Shown here one piece after another: positions 27,713 to 36,378 of a DNA stretch of 64,000 nt (position 1 is its first letter; each line of letters opens with the position of its first letter). This stretch comes from Alphaproteobacteria bacterium (GTDB lineage: Bacteria > Pseudomonadota > Alphaproteobacteria > Caulobacterales > Parvularculaceae): the NCBI GenBank assembly GCA_016125425.1, contig WGLT01000007.1, positions 1 to 64,000 of the forward strand, read 5' to 3'. The position numbers and the translations under genes were made by a program. The notes beneath the pieces were generated by a model that was given only the letters and a program-made list of their open reading frames with translations, ran no database searches and was not told the origin of the DNA.

Positions 27713-28900
27713 TCAAAGCAATTCGACCGCCAGGCTGGTCGCCTCGCCTCCGCCTATACAGAGACTCGCGACGCCTTTCTTGCCGCCGGTTTGCCGAAGC
27801 GCGTTAATCAGAGTGACGATAATGCGCGCGCCCGAAGCGCCGATCGGGTGGCCAAGCGCAATAGCGCCGCCATGGATATTCACCTTCTCTGCAGGAATCT
27901 TAAGTTCGCGCATCGCCGCCATCGGAACGACGGCGAACGCTTCATTGATCTCGAACAAATCGACATCAGAGACCGACCATCCGATCTTTGCGAGAAGCTT
28001 GCGAATTGAATCCACCGGCGCAGTCGTGAACCATTCCGGCGCCTGGCTGTGTGTCGCATGGCCGACGATTTTTGCCACAGCGTTCGCGCCGCGCGCTTCG
28101 ACTTCCGACGCAGGCATGACAACAAGAGCAGCCGCGCCGTCTGAAATCGCTGAGGATGAGGCTGCCGTAACGGTGCCGTCTTTCTCAAAGGCCGGTTTCA
28201 GCGACGGAATTTTCGACGTGTCCACGAGTCCTGGCTTCTCATCGTCGGAGACGGTCACGGTTCCTTTGCGACCCGCGATTTCCACAGGGGTGATTTCGTC
28301 CCTAAACTTGCCCGTCTTGACCGCGTCTTGCGCGCGCGTCACCGAGCGAATGGCGAATTCGTCCTGCTCCTGACGCGAAAACTGCCATTCGCGCGCGCAC
28401 TTTTCGGCGAAAACGCCCATCGCCGTGCGTTTTTGATAAGCGTCTTCGAGACCGTCATAGGCCATGTGGTCGAGCACCTCCCCATGCCCGAACTTGATCC
28501 CCGTTCGGCCCGACGGAAGCAGGAAGGGCGCATTTGTCATCGACTCCATGCCGCCAGCGACGACGACCGAGTTTGTTCCCGCGGCGATCGAGTCGAAAGC
28601 CAACATCACCGTCTTCATGCCCGATCCGCAAACTTTGTTGACGGTGACGCATCCCGCGGAGGTCGGCACGCCCGCGCCAAGAGAAGCTTGCCTGGCCGGC
28701 GCCTGGCCCAATCCCGCCGGCAGCACGCACCCCATCAGAACTTCCTCTACGGCGTCAGGCTTCACGCCCGCGCGCTCGAGAGCGGCGCGGATTGAGCGAG
28801 CGCCCAATTCCGTAGCCGCGACCCCTTGATAGGCGCCGAGAAAGTTGCCGATCGGGGTCCTCGCCATTCCGGCGATGAGAATGGGATTTGGATCTGCCAT
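27713..28900 (-). CDS. Acetyl-CoA C-acetyltransferase (thiolase)
   Basis: A 395-residue thiolase with all active-site elements: nucleophilic Cys in NKVCGSGMKTVML near residue 90, His in GHPIGASGAR near 351 and Cys in CIGGGEATS near 381. It condenses two acetyl-CoA to acetoacetyl-CoA or cleaves 3-ketoacyl-CoA. An AGGAGG site lies before the ATG at 28900. It could serve polyhydroxybutyrate synthesis or the end of acyl-CoA degradation; the neighbouring dehydrogenase and leucine dehydrogenase favour catabolism. phaB and phaC are not adjacent. Confidence 0.93.
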   Translation of the reverse strand: MADPNPILIAGMARTPIGNFLGAYQGVAATELGARSIRAALERAGVKPDAVEEVLMGCVLPAGLGQAPARQASLGAGVPTSAGCVTVNKVCGSGMKTVMLAFDSIAAGTNSVVVAGGMESMTNAPFLLPSGRTGIKFGHGEVLDHMAYDGLEDAYQKRTAMGVFAEKCAREWQFSRQEQDEFAIRSVTRAQDAVKTGKFRDEITPVEIAGRKGTVTVSDDEKPGLVDTSKIPSLKPAFEKDGTVTAASSSAISDGAAALVVMPASEVEARGANAVAKIVGHATHSQAPEWFTTAPVDSIRKLLAKIGWSVSDVDLFEINEAFAVVPMAAMRELKIPAEKVNIHGGAIALGHPIGASGARIIVTLINALRQTGGKKGVASLCIGGGEATSLAVELL

Positions 28901-29002
28901 GCGGGCCTCCTGACCATCTGGGACGCTATTTGGACCGGACGGCTGGCGAGCGCAATGAGGCTCGTCATCCCCGCGGCGTAGTCCCCGGGGGCGTCGCGGC
29001 GT

Positions 29003-30052
29003 CTAGGCCGCCTCGGCGGCTTTGGCGATCACCTCCATCGCCATCTCATCCGCGATCTCGCCGGTGGGACGGCCCGTTGAGGCCGCCCTGTCAAAAATCC
29101 GCTCAAGCCGAGGGCCGATCGCATCAATGCGCCGGTTCATTTCGTCCGCGGTCCACTGCTTGAGTATCTCAAGTCCGACGGAGATAACGCCGGCCGCGTT
29201 GATCACATAATCCGGAGCGTAGAGAATACCCGCAGCGCGAAGGGCTTCATCCATGGATGGTTCGGCAAGCTGGTTGTTTGCCGCGCCGGCGACGATCTTC
29301 GCGCGGATGCGTCCGATTGTCGCCTTGTTGATCGCGCCTCCTAGCGCGCACGGGCTGAACACATCGACGTCAGCCGCAACGGCTTCGTCGGGCGTGACCA
29401 CATTCGCGCCAAAACGGCGGGCCGCCTCGGCCGCCGCCTCGCTATTGACGTCAGCAACTGTGAGCTCGGCGCCCGAAGACCTCAGCAATTCAGCAAGCGA
29501 CATACCGACTGCGCCGACGCCGAGGATTGAAACCCGCACCCCATTAAGGCTTTCGCGCACCATCTTGTGCCGCACAGCGGCCTCGATTCCTCGCCAGACC
29601 CCGCGAGCCGTAAACGGCGACGGATTGCCGCCAACGCCTTTGTTCTCTATGCCAGCGACATATTCCGTCACTTCTCGCACAATTCCGAGATCGGCTTCGG
29701 TGATGCCAGAATCTTCCGCCGTGTAGTACAGTCCGTTCAAGGAATTTAGCGCGGCGCCGAACGCCCGAAACATTGCCGGCGTTTTGTCTTCCTTAGGGTC
29801 TGCAATTATCACGGACTTGCCGCCGCCAAACGGTATGCCGCCCAGCGCATTCTTGTAAGTCATTCCACGCGACAGACGCTTCACATCCTCCAGCGCCGCC
29901 TCGAAAGTGGCGTAAGGGAAAATGCGGCATCCGCCAACGGCCGGTCCCAACGTTGCGTCATGCACGGATACGATTGCGTTGAGACCAACCGCTTCATCCG
30001 TGAAGTGAACGACCTTGCTCCAACCTTCAACGGGCAACTCGCGCGCTTTCAT
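29003..30052 (-). CDS. Leucine dehydrogenase (Glu/Leu/Phe/Val dehydrogenase family)
   Basis: A 349-residue NAD-dependent amino-acid dehydrogenase that deaminates branched-chain amino acids to 2-oxoacids. The catalytic region GMTYKNALGGIPFGGGKSVI carries both lysines, the substrate loop is GPAVGGCRI, and the Rossmann loop is ILGVGAVGMSLAE near residue 182. The open frame extends to 30172, but the ATG at 30052 has an AGGA site and starts where homologues start. It is transcribed away from the lrp-type gene across 197 bases that contain a palindrome, so substrate-dependent control by that regulator is likely. Confidence 0.9.
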   Translation of the reverse strand: MKARELPVEGWSKVVHFTDEAVGLNAIVSVHDATLGPAVGGCRIFPYATFEAALEDVKRLSRGMTYKNALGGIPFGGGKSVIIADPKEDKTPAMFRAFGAALNSLNGLYYTAEDSGITEADLGIVREVTEYVAGIENKGVGGNPSPFTARGVWRGIEAAVRHKMVRESLNGVRVSILGVGAVGMSLAELLRSSGAELTVADVNSEAAAEAARRFGANVVTPDEAVAADVDVFSPCALGGAINKATIGRIRAKIVAGAANNQLAEPSMDEALRAAGILYAPDYVINAAGVISVGLEILKQWTADEMNRRIDAIGPRLERIFDRAASTGRPTGEIADEMAMEVIAKAAEAA

Positions 30053-30196
30053 GTTTCCTCCGATTGGCGCCGCCGGGGCGCTTCGCCGTTCTGCCGGCTG
30101 ACCGGCCCCCCCGGCCAGACAGACAGGCGCCATTTGCGCGGGCGGAATATATGCGAGCCTCGAAAAACGCATCGGCCAAACTGGCGGTCCGGCCGC

Positions 30197-30227
30197 TTGA
30201 CAGTTAGCAGAACCTGCTAAATAGATA
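30197..30227 (+). promoter_or_regulatory. Putative sigma-70 promoter of the Lrp-type gene
   Basis: A perfect TTGACA (30197-30202) lies about 48 bases before the chosen start of the regulator gene. Possible -10 hexamers are ATAGAT at 30221-30226 (spacing 18) or TAGATA at 30222-30227 (spacing 19); neither is close to TATAAT. The palindrome at 30204-30220 fills the spacer, so a bound regulator would block this promoter. Confidence 0.4.
30204..30220. promoter_or_regulatory. Palindromic operator between leucine dehydrogenase and Lrp genes
   Basis: TTAGCAG (30204-30210) and CTGCTAA (30214-30220) are perfect arms around AAC. A related TAGCAAAATCTAG follows at about 30226-30238. Lrp/AsnC proteins bind AT-rich sites with dyad symmetry and often repress themselves and regulate a divergent catabolic gene. 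The site is placed for both roles here. Confidence 0.6.
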
Positions 30228-30249
30228 GCAAAATCTAGGAATGCTCCCC

Positions 30250-30726
30250 ATGAAGCTCGACCAGATCGACCACAAGATCCTGAAGCACCTTCAGGAAAAT
30301 GCTCGCATCACAAATGCCGAGCTCGCCGACCGAGTCGGCCTGTCGCCCACCCCATGCCTGAGGCGCCTCCGCCGGCTCGAAACCGAAGGCGTCATCAAGG
30401 GCTATCACACCGAAATCAACCGGGAGGCGCTGGGCGTCAATGTCACCGTCATCATCCTCGTCAAGCTCGAGCGCGAAGACGATTCGACGCTGCGCGAGTT
30501 CGAGGCGGCGATCAAAAAGCGCCCGGAAGTGATGGAGTGCTACCTCGTCACAGGAAAATTTGATTATTTCATACGTGTCGTAATACCGACTTTGGCCGCT
30601 TACGAACAATTCCTTTCCGAGACCATCCTCCGCATGCCAAAGGTAGCGACGGTCGAATCAAGCTTCACGCTGCGCGAAGTCGAACGAAAAGTCGTAACGC
30701 CGCTGCCGCCCCCAAGCGGACGATAG
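30250..30726 (+). CDS. Lrp/AsnC family transcriptional regulator
   Basis: A 158-residue regulator. The N-terminal winged helix-turn-helix covers about residues 5-60 (LDQIDHKILKHLQ, LADRVGLSPTPCLRRLRRL). The C-terminal RAM/ligand domain has VIKGYHTEINREALG, VMECYLVTGKFDYF and the closing SSFTLREVE. The second ATG at 30250 is chosen: AGGA at 30237-30240 leaves nine bases, while the first ATG at 30241 touches it. It is divergent from leucine dehydrogenase and probably its activator or repressor, with a branched-chain amino acid as effector. Confidence 0.92.
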   Translation: MKLDQIDHKILKHLQENARITNAELADRVGLSPTPCLRRLRRLETEGVIKGYHTEINREALGVNVTVIILVKLEREDDSTLREFEAAIKKRPEVMECYLVTGKFDYFIRVVIPTLAAYEQFLSETILRMPKVATVESSFTLREVERKVVTPLPPPSGR

Positions 30727-30732
30727 AACGTT

Positions 30733-31557
30733 TCAATCCAGCAAGTATCCGAGCGCGCGCAATGCAGGTCCTGCCGCTGCAATCACCTCGCTCTGTTGCC
30801 GCTGCGTCAGATCACGCCGCCATCGACCGACGGCGGCTTCCGATATAGGCGCCGACAAGCGCGACCGTTCTTCTTTTTCCATGCCCGCAAGATCGAGCGC
30901 GCGCTCTTGAAACCTCAGCGGCTGATCGGTCTTTTCCACCGCAAGGAAGTCCGAAAGCGTACTGAGCGACTTGCGAGGATCGCGAACCAGATCTTCGTAC
31001 TTCACCCGGCGGATTCTGGCCGAGCCTATAGCCTGTTCCGCCCTGAGACCGATCTCCGCAAGCCCCGCCCAGTACCGAGCGGCCGCGCCGGCGTCTTGGC
31101 AGTAATCAAACACCTTACCCGTGCGGGGGTCCTTCCAGCGCCGCTCGAGCAGAGACGCGACAACATCCCGACCATCTCGCACGCAATGGATGAATTGCGC
31201 ATCCGGAAAAATTGAGGCGAGGTCTGCGAAAACGAGCACATTCATCGCTGATTTTTCCCCCGGCCGCAGCTTCCCGTCCCGCGCGGCCCGCGCGCCAAGA
31301 ATTGAACGAATGGCCGCCGCGAAATTCGCCGAAACGCGTTCCGGCGACAAATTCAAATGATCGCGATGGAGCTCCCCCAAAGTGAGCGCAAAATCTCTCT
31401 GAGCCAACGCGAGGCTTAGAACTCCTGTGTCGGGACAGATCGAAATCGTCGGATGCGCATCGAGAATCAAACGCAACAACGTTAGTCCCGAACGCGGCGC
31501 GCCGCCGATGAAAATCAAAGGCGCGACTTCACCAATTTTGGTCATGTGCGTAGCCAA
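30733..31557 (-). CDS. Sulfotransferase family protein (copy 1)
   Basis: A 274-residue PAPS-dependent sulfotransferase (Sulfotransfer_3 type, like tyrosylprotein sulfotransferases). The 5'-phosphosulfate loop is FIGGAPRSGLTLLR near residue 16; the usual SGTT is SGLT here. The 3'-phosphate motif is CVRDGRDVVASLL near 125, and RRVKYEDLVRDP follows. The C-terminal GRWRRDL is shared with the neighbouring copy 2, so the two are paralogues. It starts inside the end of copy 2 (28-base overlap from ATG 31557; ATG 31545 is also possible). The acceptor is unknown. Confidence 0.87.
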   Translation of the reverse strand: MATHMTKIGEVAPLIFIGGAPRSGLTLLRLILDAHPTISICPDTGVLSLALAQRDFALTLGELHRDHLNLSPERVSANFAAAIRSILGARAARDGKLRPGEKSAMNVLVFADLASIFPDAQFIHCVRDGRDVVASLLERRWKDPRTGKVFDYCQDAGAAARYWAGLAEIGLRAEQAIGSARIRRVKYEDLVRDPRKSLSTLSDFLAVEKTDQPLRFQERALDLAGMEKEERSRLSAPISEAAVGRWRRDLTQRQQSEVIAAAGPALRALGYLLD

Positions 31558-32332
31558 GTTTGATCAGCAGATCTCCCGCAACAGATTTGACCGCGGTCTT
31601 GTCAGCAGTCGAGAGATCGCGCCGCCAACGCCCCCGCGCGCTATGATTCAGCCCGCGCGCCACGCTTTGCGCGCTTGATTCATTCATTCCGACAAAGATC
31701 GTTTCATTCTTCTCGAATGAGAGCACTTCTGGTCGCCATGGTTCGCCAAGAAAATCGAATAGCTTTCGCAGTTCCGATTCGGGAGACTCGACCAGGTCTT
31801 CATATCGAATTTCGAAGAACCGTCCGCCAACCGCGGCGACTTTCCGGGCTTCCTCTATGTGGCTCACCCACGCTCGCGCCGCACATTCGGCATGCGTCGT
31901 AATAGCCATGCGTTCGCCCGTACGCGCTTCAAACCAATCCATTTTCATTAAAGATGAAACCACGTCGCGCCCATCTCGAATGATCGAAACAAAAAACGCT
32001 GACGGAAACAAACGCGCGAGCTCAGAAAAATGCAAAGCATTGGCTGGCGTCTTTTCCGCAATGCGCGCTTTTCCTCGCGCTTGTCGATAAGACTCAAGAA
32101 AGGAACTGATGAGGTTGGCGAAAACTGAGTTCAAGGCTTCCTCTCCCAGACCGCAATGCGCGGACAAGGTATCGCCCATTAACTGCCGCGTATTTGCGGA
32201 AAGCGCGGCCAGGGAAGGAATAATCCTGAATTCGGGTCCGCAAGCGATATTCGGGTGGCTGTCGAGTATGACGCGCAAAAGAGTGGTCCCCGATCGGGGG
32301 GCGCCGCCGACAAAAATTGGCGCATCAATCAC
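31529..32332 (-). CDS. Sulfotransferase family protein (copy 2)
   Basis: A 267-residue sulfotransferase with a canonical 5'-phosphosulfate loop (FVGGAPRSGTTLLR near residue 7), EKTPANALHF near 95, IIRDGRDVVSSLM near 118 and IRYEDLVESP near 180. It ends with GRWRRDL as in copy 1. No signal peptide or membrane segment is seen, so it acts in the cytosol, where PAPS is available. It follows the oxygenase gene by 13 bases and overlaps copy 1. The DNA is clearly poorer in GC than the flanking genes, which suggests acquisition by transfer. Confidence 0.88.
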   Translation of the reverse strand: MIDAPIFVGGAPRSGTTLLRVILDSHPNIACGPEFRIIPSLAALSANTRQLMGDTLSAHCGLGEEALNSVFANLISSFLESYRQARGKARIAEKTPANALHFSELARLFPSAFFVSIIRDGRDVVSSLMKMDWFEARTGERMAITTHAECAARAWVSHIEEARKVAAVGGRFFEIRYEDLVESPESELRKLFDFLGEPWRPEVLSFEKNETIFVGMNESSAQSVARGLNHSARGRWRRDLSTADKTAVKSVAGDLLIKLGYAHDQNW

Positions 32333-32345
32333 GCTTCAACCTTAC

Positions 32346-33098
32346 TTATGGTCTTTTCGACGCCATCGGGTCGACGCCAGCACGGAACCATCCCGTGATC
32401 GAATAACGCGAACCGCCTGCAAAGGGCGCGACCGCGGTCACGGAGTGCCGTTGCGGCACAAGAAACACATTCAACGCATTAAAGCGAGGAGAGATCGCGC
32501 CGTCGATTTCTCCGTCATCATTGACGAAAAGCGTCAAGCCGCCCCAATCGACTCGCCACTTCGGCGATAAATTCAACACAAAGGCGGCGCGTCTATCTTT
32601 GCCTTCAACGCCGTCATTGTGTTCGTTGAGAAAGTGCCCAGCCCTGTATTTCGTCGCCTGGGCATCGGCGAATCCGATGTCGCTTGCGCCAGTCAACTCG
32701 CGGGCAAACGCAATCATCGCTTCGCTATTTACCAGCTCAAACACCTCACGCAGAAGGCCACGCGCCGAATCACCGCGATGGTAGATGTCATAAATTGGAA
32801 TATTCTCGTAGAGATACGCGAACCCATGCTCGGCTTGCCCATACACACGAGATAAGAACGCCTCTCGCTCCTGAGGGGATTGTTTCTCCATCGCGGCCGC
32901 GTCGAGATCCAGATGACGGCCGTCAAGGTCAGTGACCAGATTCCAACGACGATCCATTTCAAGCCAGGTCAGAATGCGCTTGGCGCTCTGCTGTTCCAGA
33001 ATGTCGCAGACTTGTACGCGGCCAATACTTTGAAGCGTTTGACGATAAGGCGCTATGTCAAGACTGGCATTTAAACGTAAAGCTGTTGGTTCGCTCAT
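32346..33098 (-). CDS. 2-oxoglutarate/Fe(II) oxygenase, OGFOD1/Tpa1-like
   Basis: A 250-residue oxygenase. The iron ligands appear as His-x-Asp in NEHNDG near residue 150 and a distal His in PQRHSVTAV near 210, and the 2-oxoglutarate arginine is in SRYSITGWF near 228. The sequence RRAAFVLNLSPKW, then WGGLTLF, with the SITGWF ending, follows the pattern of the Ofd1/Tpa1/OGFOD1 prolyl hydroxylases that modify ribosomal protein uS12 in eukaryotes. It is the first gene of a three-gene unit with two sulfotransferases. Hydroxylation of the same target before sulfation is an inference from the order. Confidence 0.85.
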   Translation of the reverse strand: MSEPTALRLNASLDIAPYRQTLQSIGRVQVCDILEQQSAKRILTWLEMDRRWNLVTDLDGRHLDLDAAAMEKQSPQEREAFLSRVYGQAEHGFAYLYENIPIYDIYHRGDSARGLLREVFELVNSEAMIAFARELTGASDIGFADAQATKYRAGHFLNEHNDGVEGKDRRAAFVLNLSPKWRVDWGGLTLFVNDDGEIDGAISPRFNALNVFLVPQRHSVTAVAPFAGGSRYSITGWFRAGVDPMASKRP

Positions 33099-33410
33099 AG
33101 CTGTTTCAAGATGAAATTTTGAATCGCTGCCCGCCAGGGGGGGCCGATTCTGTTTATGCTCGGTCGCCGCTTTTGCAAGCGGCCAGCGCTTAGATTGCGA
33201 CGAACGGTTCCGAAGATGCGGTCTCGCGAAAAGCTTCCGCGGCCCTGCCCTTCCGCCCCGTCGGCTGTCCGCCTCTGTCTGGAAAGGGCGTGCCGGATAT
33301 CAATCCCGCCGCCCCCTCCTTGCGGTTCGCGCTTGCGCGGGCGGGAGGAGTCTAGCCCTAAGCAGGAGAATGCGACTAGGCTCTGAACGCTTTCGGACTT
33401 TGGAGCCGCC
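33099..33410. other. Intergenic region before pyk
   Basis: This 312-base stretch separates the divergent oxygenase cassette and pyk, and must hold both promoters. No conserved small protein or RNA was recognised. The only clear signal is the GGAG ribosome site of pyk a few bases before 33411. A GC-rich, pyrimidine-rich part around 33240-33350 shows no convincing hairpin. Confidence 0.5.
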
Positions 33411-34832
33411 ATGCGAAACCGTTTCTGCAAAATCGTCGCAACCGTTGGTCCGGCGAGTTCCTCGCCATCGATGCTTCGGATGCTCCATCATGCAGGTGTC
33501 GACGTATTCCGGCTTAATTTCAGCCATGGCGATCACGGCAAGATCGCACAGATCGTCGAGGCTATCCGGGCCACGGAGGCGGAGAGCGGGGACCCCATCG
33601 CCGTATTCGCCGATCTCCAGGGACCCAAGATACGCACCGGGGTTCTGGCCGGCGATGGGATCGATCTCAAATTTGGCGAAGAGTATCGCCTCGTCTTGTC
33701 GAACGAGTCTTCCGACCCCGATGTCATCCCCGTCCCCCACCCTGAAGTGGTTCAGGTGCTGGAGCCGGGAGACGTTTTGAAGCTGGACGACGGCAAACTG
33801 CAACTGACAGTCACGGGCAGAGACAAGTCCGCCGTGATTGCGCGCGCCGACACGCCGGGCCGGCTGACAAATCGCAAAGGCGTCAACCTGCCCGGACGCC
33901 AACTTCCAATTTCCGCTTTAACAGAAAAAGATCGCGCCGATCTTGCTTTCGCGCTTAAGATCGGCGTCGATTTTGTCGCGCTATCCTTCGTGCAGCGGCC
34001 TGAGGACGTCGCCGAAGCGCGCGCGATCATCGGCGAACGCGCCGGCGTCATCTCGAAAATCGAGAAGCCGTCGGCGGTGGAGCGCCTCGATGCAATTCTC
34101 GAGGCCTCCGACGCCGTTATGGTGGCGCGCGGCGATCTTGGCGTCGAACTTCCGCCAGAACAGGTTCCGGGCATACAAAGACGGATCGTGCGCGCCTGCC
34201 GTGCGGCGGGAAAACCGGTCATTGTTGCGACCCATATGCTCGAATCGATGGTGGAGTCGATTTCGCCGACACGCGCGGAAGCGTCCGACGTTTCAACCGC
34301 TGTGTTTCAAGGCGCCGACGCAGTGATGCTCTCGGCGGAAACTGCGGTCGGCCGACATCCGCCTACCGCGGCGGCGATCATGGACCGTATCATTGCTGCG
34401 ACGGAAAGCGACCCGGAGTCCGGCGGTTTCAAAGAGACGGTCGACCCCGATACCGACTTCACCACCGCAGATGCGATTTCTCTCTCGGCGCGGCGCATAG
34501 CCGAAATCCTCGATTGCAGATTTGCAGTCGCGTACACAAAAACGGGCTCGACAGCCCGGCGTCTGTCGAGAGATCGCCCTCACTGCGCAGTGCTTGCCGC
34601 GACGCCCAGCAGGGAGGTCGGTCGGAAGCTCGCGTTATATTGGGGGCTTGCGCCAGTCATCACCGAAGATATTTCAGACTTCAATGAAATGCTGGAAAAG
34701 GCCGACAGAATCGCGCGGGACCATGGCGCGCTTAACGGCGATCGTATTATCATTCTCGCGGGATACCCTTTCGGTCGTCCGGGAAAGACCAACACGCTCA
34801 AGATCAGCCGGATCGGCGCTCACGGCGAATAG
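33411..34832 (+). CDS. pyk: Pyruvate kinase
   Basis: A 473-residue glycolytic enzyme making pyruvate and ATP from phosphoenolpyruvate. Visible motifs are KIVATVGPAS at the start, FRLNFSHGDH, DLQGPKIRTG, the B-domain region, ISKIEKPSAVER (active-site lysine/glutamate), MVARGDLGVELP and HMLESM. The C-terminal allosteric domain ends with GRPGKTNTLKI. Complete length for the family. It stands alone, followed after 70 bases by a dienelactone hydrolase-like gene. Confidence 0.97.
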   Translation: MRNRFCKIVATVGPASSSPSMLRMLHHAGVDVFRLNFSHGDHGKIAQIVEAIRATEAESGDPIAVFADLQGPKIRTGVLAGDGIDLKFGEEYRLVLSNESSDPDVIPVPHPEVVQVLEPGDVLKLDDGKLQLTVTGRDKSAVIARADTPGRLTNRKGVNLPGRQLPISALTEKDRADLAFALKIGVDFVALSFVQRPEDVAEARAIIGERAGVISKIEKPSAVERLDAILEASDAVMVARGDLGVELPPEQVPGIQRRIVRACRAAGKPVIVATHMLESMVESISPTRAEASDVSTAVFQGADAVMLSAETAVGRHPPTAAAIMDRIIAATESDPESGGFKETVDPDTDFTTADAISLSARRIAEILDCRFAVAYTKTGSTARRLSRDRPHCAVLAATPSREVGRKLALYWGLAPVITEDISDFNEMLEKADRIARDHGALNGDRIIILAGYPFGRPGKTNTLKISRIGAHGE

Positions 34833-34902
34833 ACGCCTTGCCGGTCTGGCGATGCGCCCATAAACACTGGGAGCGGGCGCCGCCGTACAGGAGGAGCGAT
34901 CG

Positions 34903-35622
34903 ATGACCATCAAGACTCGTGCAATTGAATATGTTCACGATGGAACTTTGCTGGAAGGCGTGCTCGCCTTTGACGACGGGCAGACTGGCAAGCGTCCGGC
35001 GGTTCTCGTCTCTCACGCCTGGGCGGGGCGGTCTGATCTCGAGGTCGACTATGCAAAGAAGCTCGCGGCCCTCGGCTATGCCGGATTTGCGCTAGATCTG
35101 TACGGAAAGGGCGTGCTCGGCGCGAGCGTCGAAGAAAACCAAAAACTGATGACGCCGTTTGTCGAGGATCGGGCGAAACTGCAATCTCGCCTTTTACACA
35201 TCCTCGACGTGGTGCGAGCCCTCCCGGAAGTGGACGCGAAAAAGGTTGCGGGGATGGGATTTTGTTTCGGCGGGCTTTGCGTTCTCGACCTTGCGCGAAC
35301 AGGAGTCGACATCAAGGGCGTCGGCGCATTCCACGGCCTCTTCACGCCGCCGGGCAACACAGCCGGCAAGAAAATAAACGCCAAGGTCATCGCCTATCAC
35401 GGCTGGGACGATCCTATGGCGAAGCCCGATTCGGTTCTCGCGCTGGCGAAGGAACTGACCGAAGCGAAAGCCGATTGGCAATTACTCGCTTTCGGCAACA
35501 CGATGCACGCTTTCACCAATCCTGCAATGAACGATCCGGGCTTCGGCGCCGTATATAACAAGGCTGCGGCTGACCGCGCATGGGCGTCGTTCACGAGCTT
35601 CCTGAAAGAGTGTTTCGCCTAG
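34903..35622 (+). CDS. Dienelactone hydrolase family protein
   Basis: A 239-residue alpha/beta hydrolase. The nucleophile is a cysteine in GMGFCFGG near residue 122, the aspartate lies in HGWDDPMAKP near 170 and the histidine in MHAFTNP near 205, the DLH triad. An AGGAGGAG site precedes the ATG. True dienelactone hydrolase opens lactones from chlorocatechol degradation, but no aromatic-ring genes are nearby, so a general esterase or lactonase role is more likely. Confidence 0.9.
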   Translation: MTIKTRAIEYVHDGTLLEGVLAFDDGQTGKRPAVLVSHAWAGRSDLEVDYAKKLAALGYAGFALDLYGKGVLGASVEENQKLMTPFVEDRAKLQSRLLHILDVVRALPEVDAKKVAGMGFCFGGLCVLDLARTGVDIKGVGAFHGLFTPPGNTAGKKINAKVIAYHGWDDPMAKPDSVLALAKELTEAKADWQLLAFGNTMHAFTNPAMNDPGFGAVYNKAAADRAWASFTSFLKECFA

Positions 35623-35678
35623 CCGGCGCGCACAGGCGTGCGGCGTCACTGTCGTTGAACGCTGTCGAACGGCGCCGG

Positions 35679-36236
35679 TTATCGATCGCTCTGAAGATCG
35701 ATCTTGCGGAGCCGCGCTTTCGCCAATTCGAAATCGGGATTTAACTTGAGGGCGCGTTCATAGGCGTCGCGCGCCTTTGAGCGCTCATTTTTCGCCTCAT
35801 AAACCAGCCCGATATTGTACCATGCGGCCCAAGGTTTAGAGACGCCAAGCTCCAGCGCCGCTTTATAGTCAGCCAACGCCTGATCAAGCCGTCCGGCGAG
35901 AAAATGGCTGTTGCCCCGGTTGACGACCGCTTCGCCAAGGCCAGAATCGATCCTGAGCGCCGCATCGAAGTCCTCTATCGCCGCAGCCAGGTCTCGATTT
36001 CGATTCTCTATGATCCCGCGGTTCACAAGCGTGCGCTTGCGATCGCCTTGCGACAGCGAGACGCTGGCCAAGGCCCTGTCGCACGGAGCCGTGTCACGCC
36101 CGAAATCGCTGCGAGCCTGTTCATAGCAGGCGGCCGCGTCGCTGGCGCCGAGCGTTGTCACGGCCATTTGAGCGGCCGCCGGCGACGCGCCGAAAAGAAC
36201 GAAAAGAATGCTCCCGCGGGCCGCCCATAATTTCAT
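35679..36236 (-). CDS. Exported TPR-repeat protein
   Basis: A 185-residue protein with a signal peptide of about 22 residues (ending PAAAQ) and three tetratricopeptide repeats at about residues 68-170, with units such as LVNRGIIENRNRDLAAAIEDF, broken here to AAAIEDFDAALRI, then VNRGNSHFLAGR and YNIGLVYEAKNERSKA. TPR proteins mediate protein contacts; no partner is evident. Two cysteines near residues 37 and 52 may form a disulfide in the periplasm. It converges on the dienelactone hydrolase gene. Confidence 0.82.
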   Translation of the reverse strand: MKLWAARGSILFVLFGASPAAAQMAVTTLGASDAAACYEQARSDFGRDTAPCDRALASVSLSQGDRKRTLVNRGIIENRNRDLAAAIEDFDAALRIDSGLGEAVVNRGNSHFLAGRLDQALADYKAALELGVSKPWAAWYNIGLVYEAKNERSKARDAYERALKLNPDFELAKARLRKIDLQSDR

Positions 36237-36378
36237 GACGATTGCTCTCCCGGTGAGCCGAGACGCATTCTAGCCCCCCGAAAGCCTGGTGCGCCATACG
36301 GTCGCGCTTCACAATTTGCCGCCGATGAGCGCCGAGCCTATTGTGCAGCGCACCACACCATCCAAGAGGAGAATTTCC

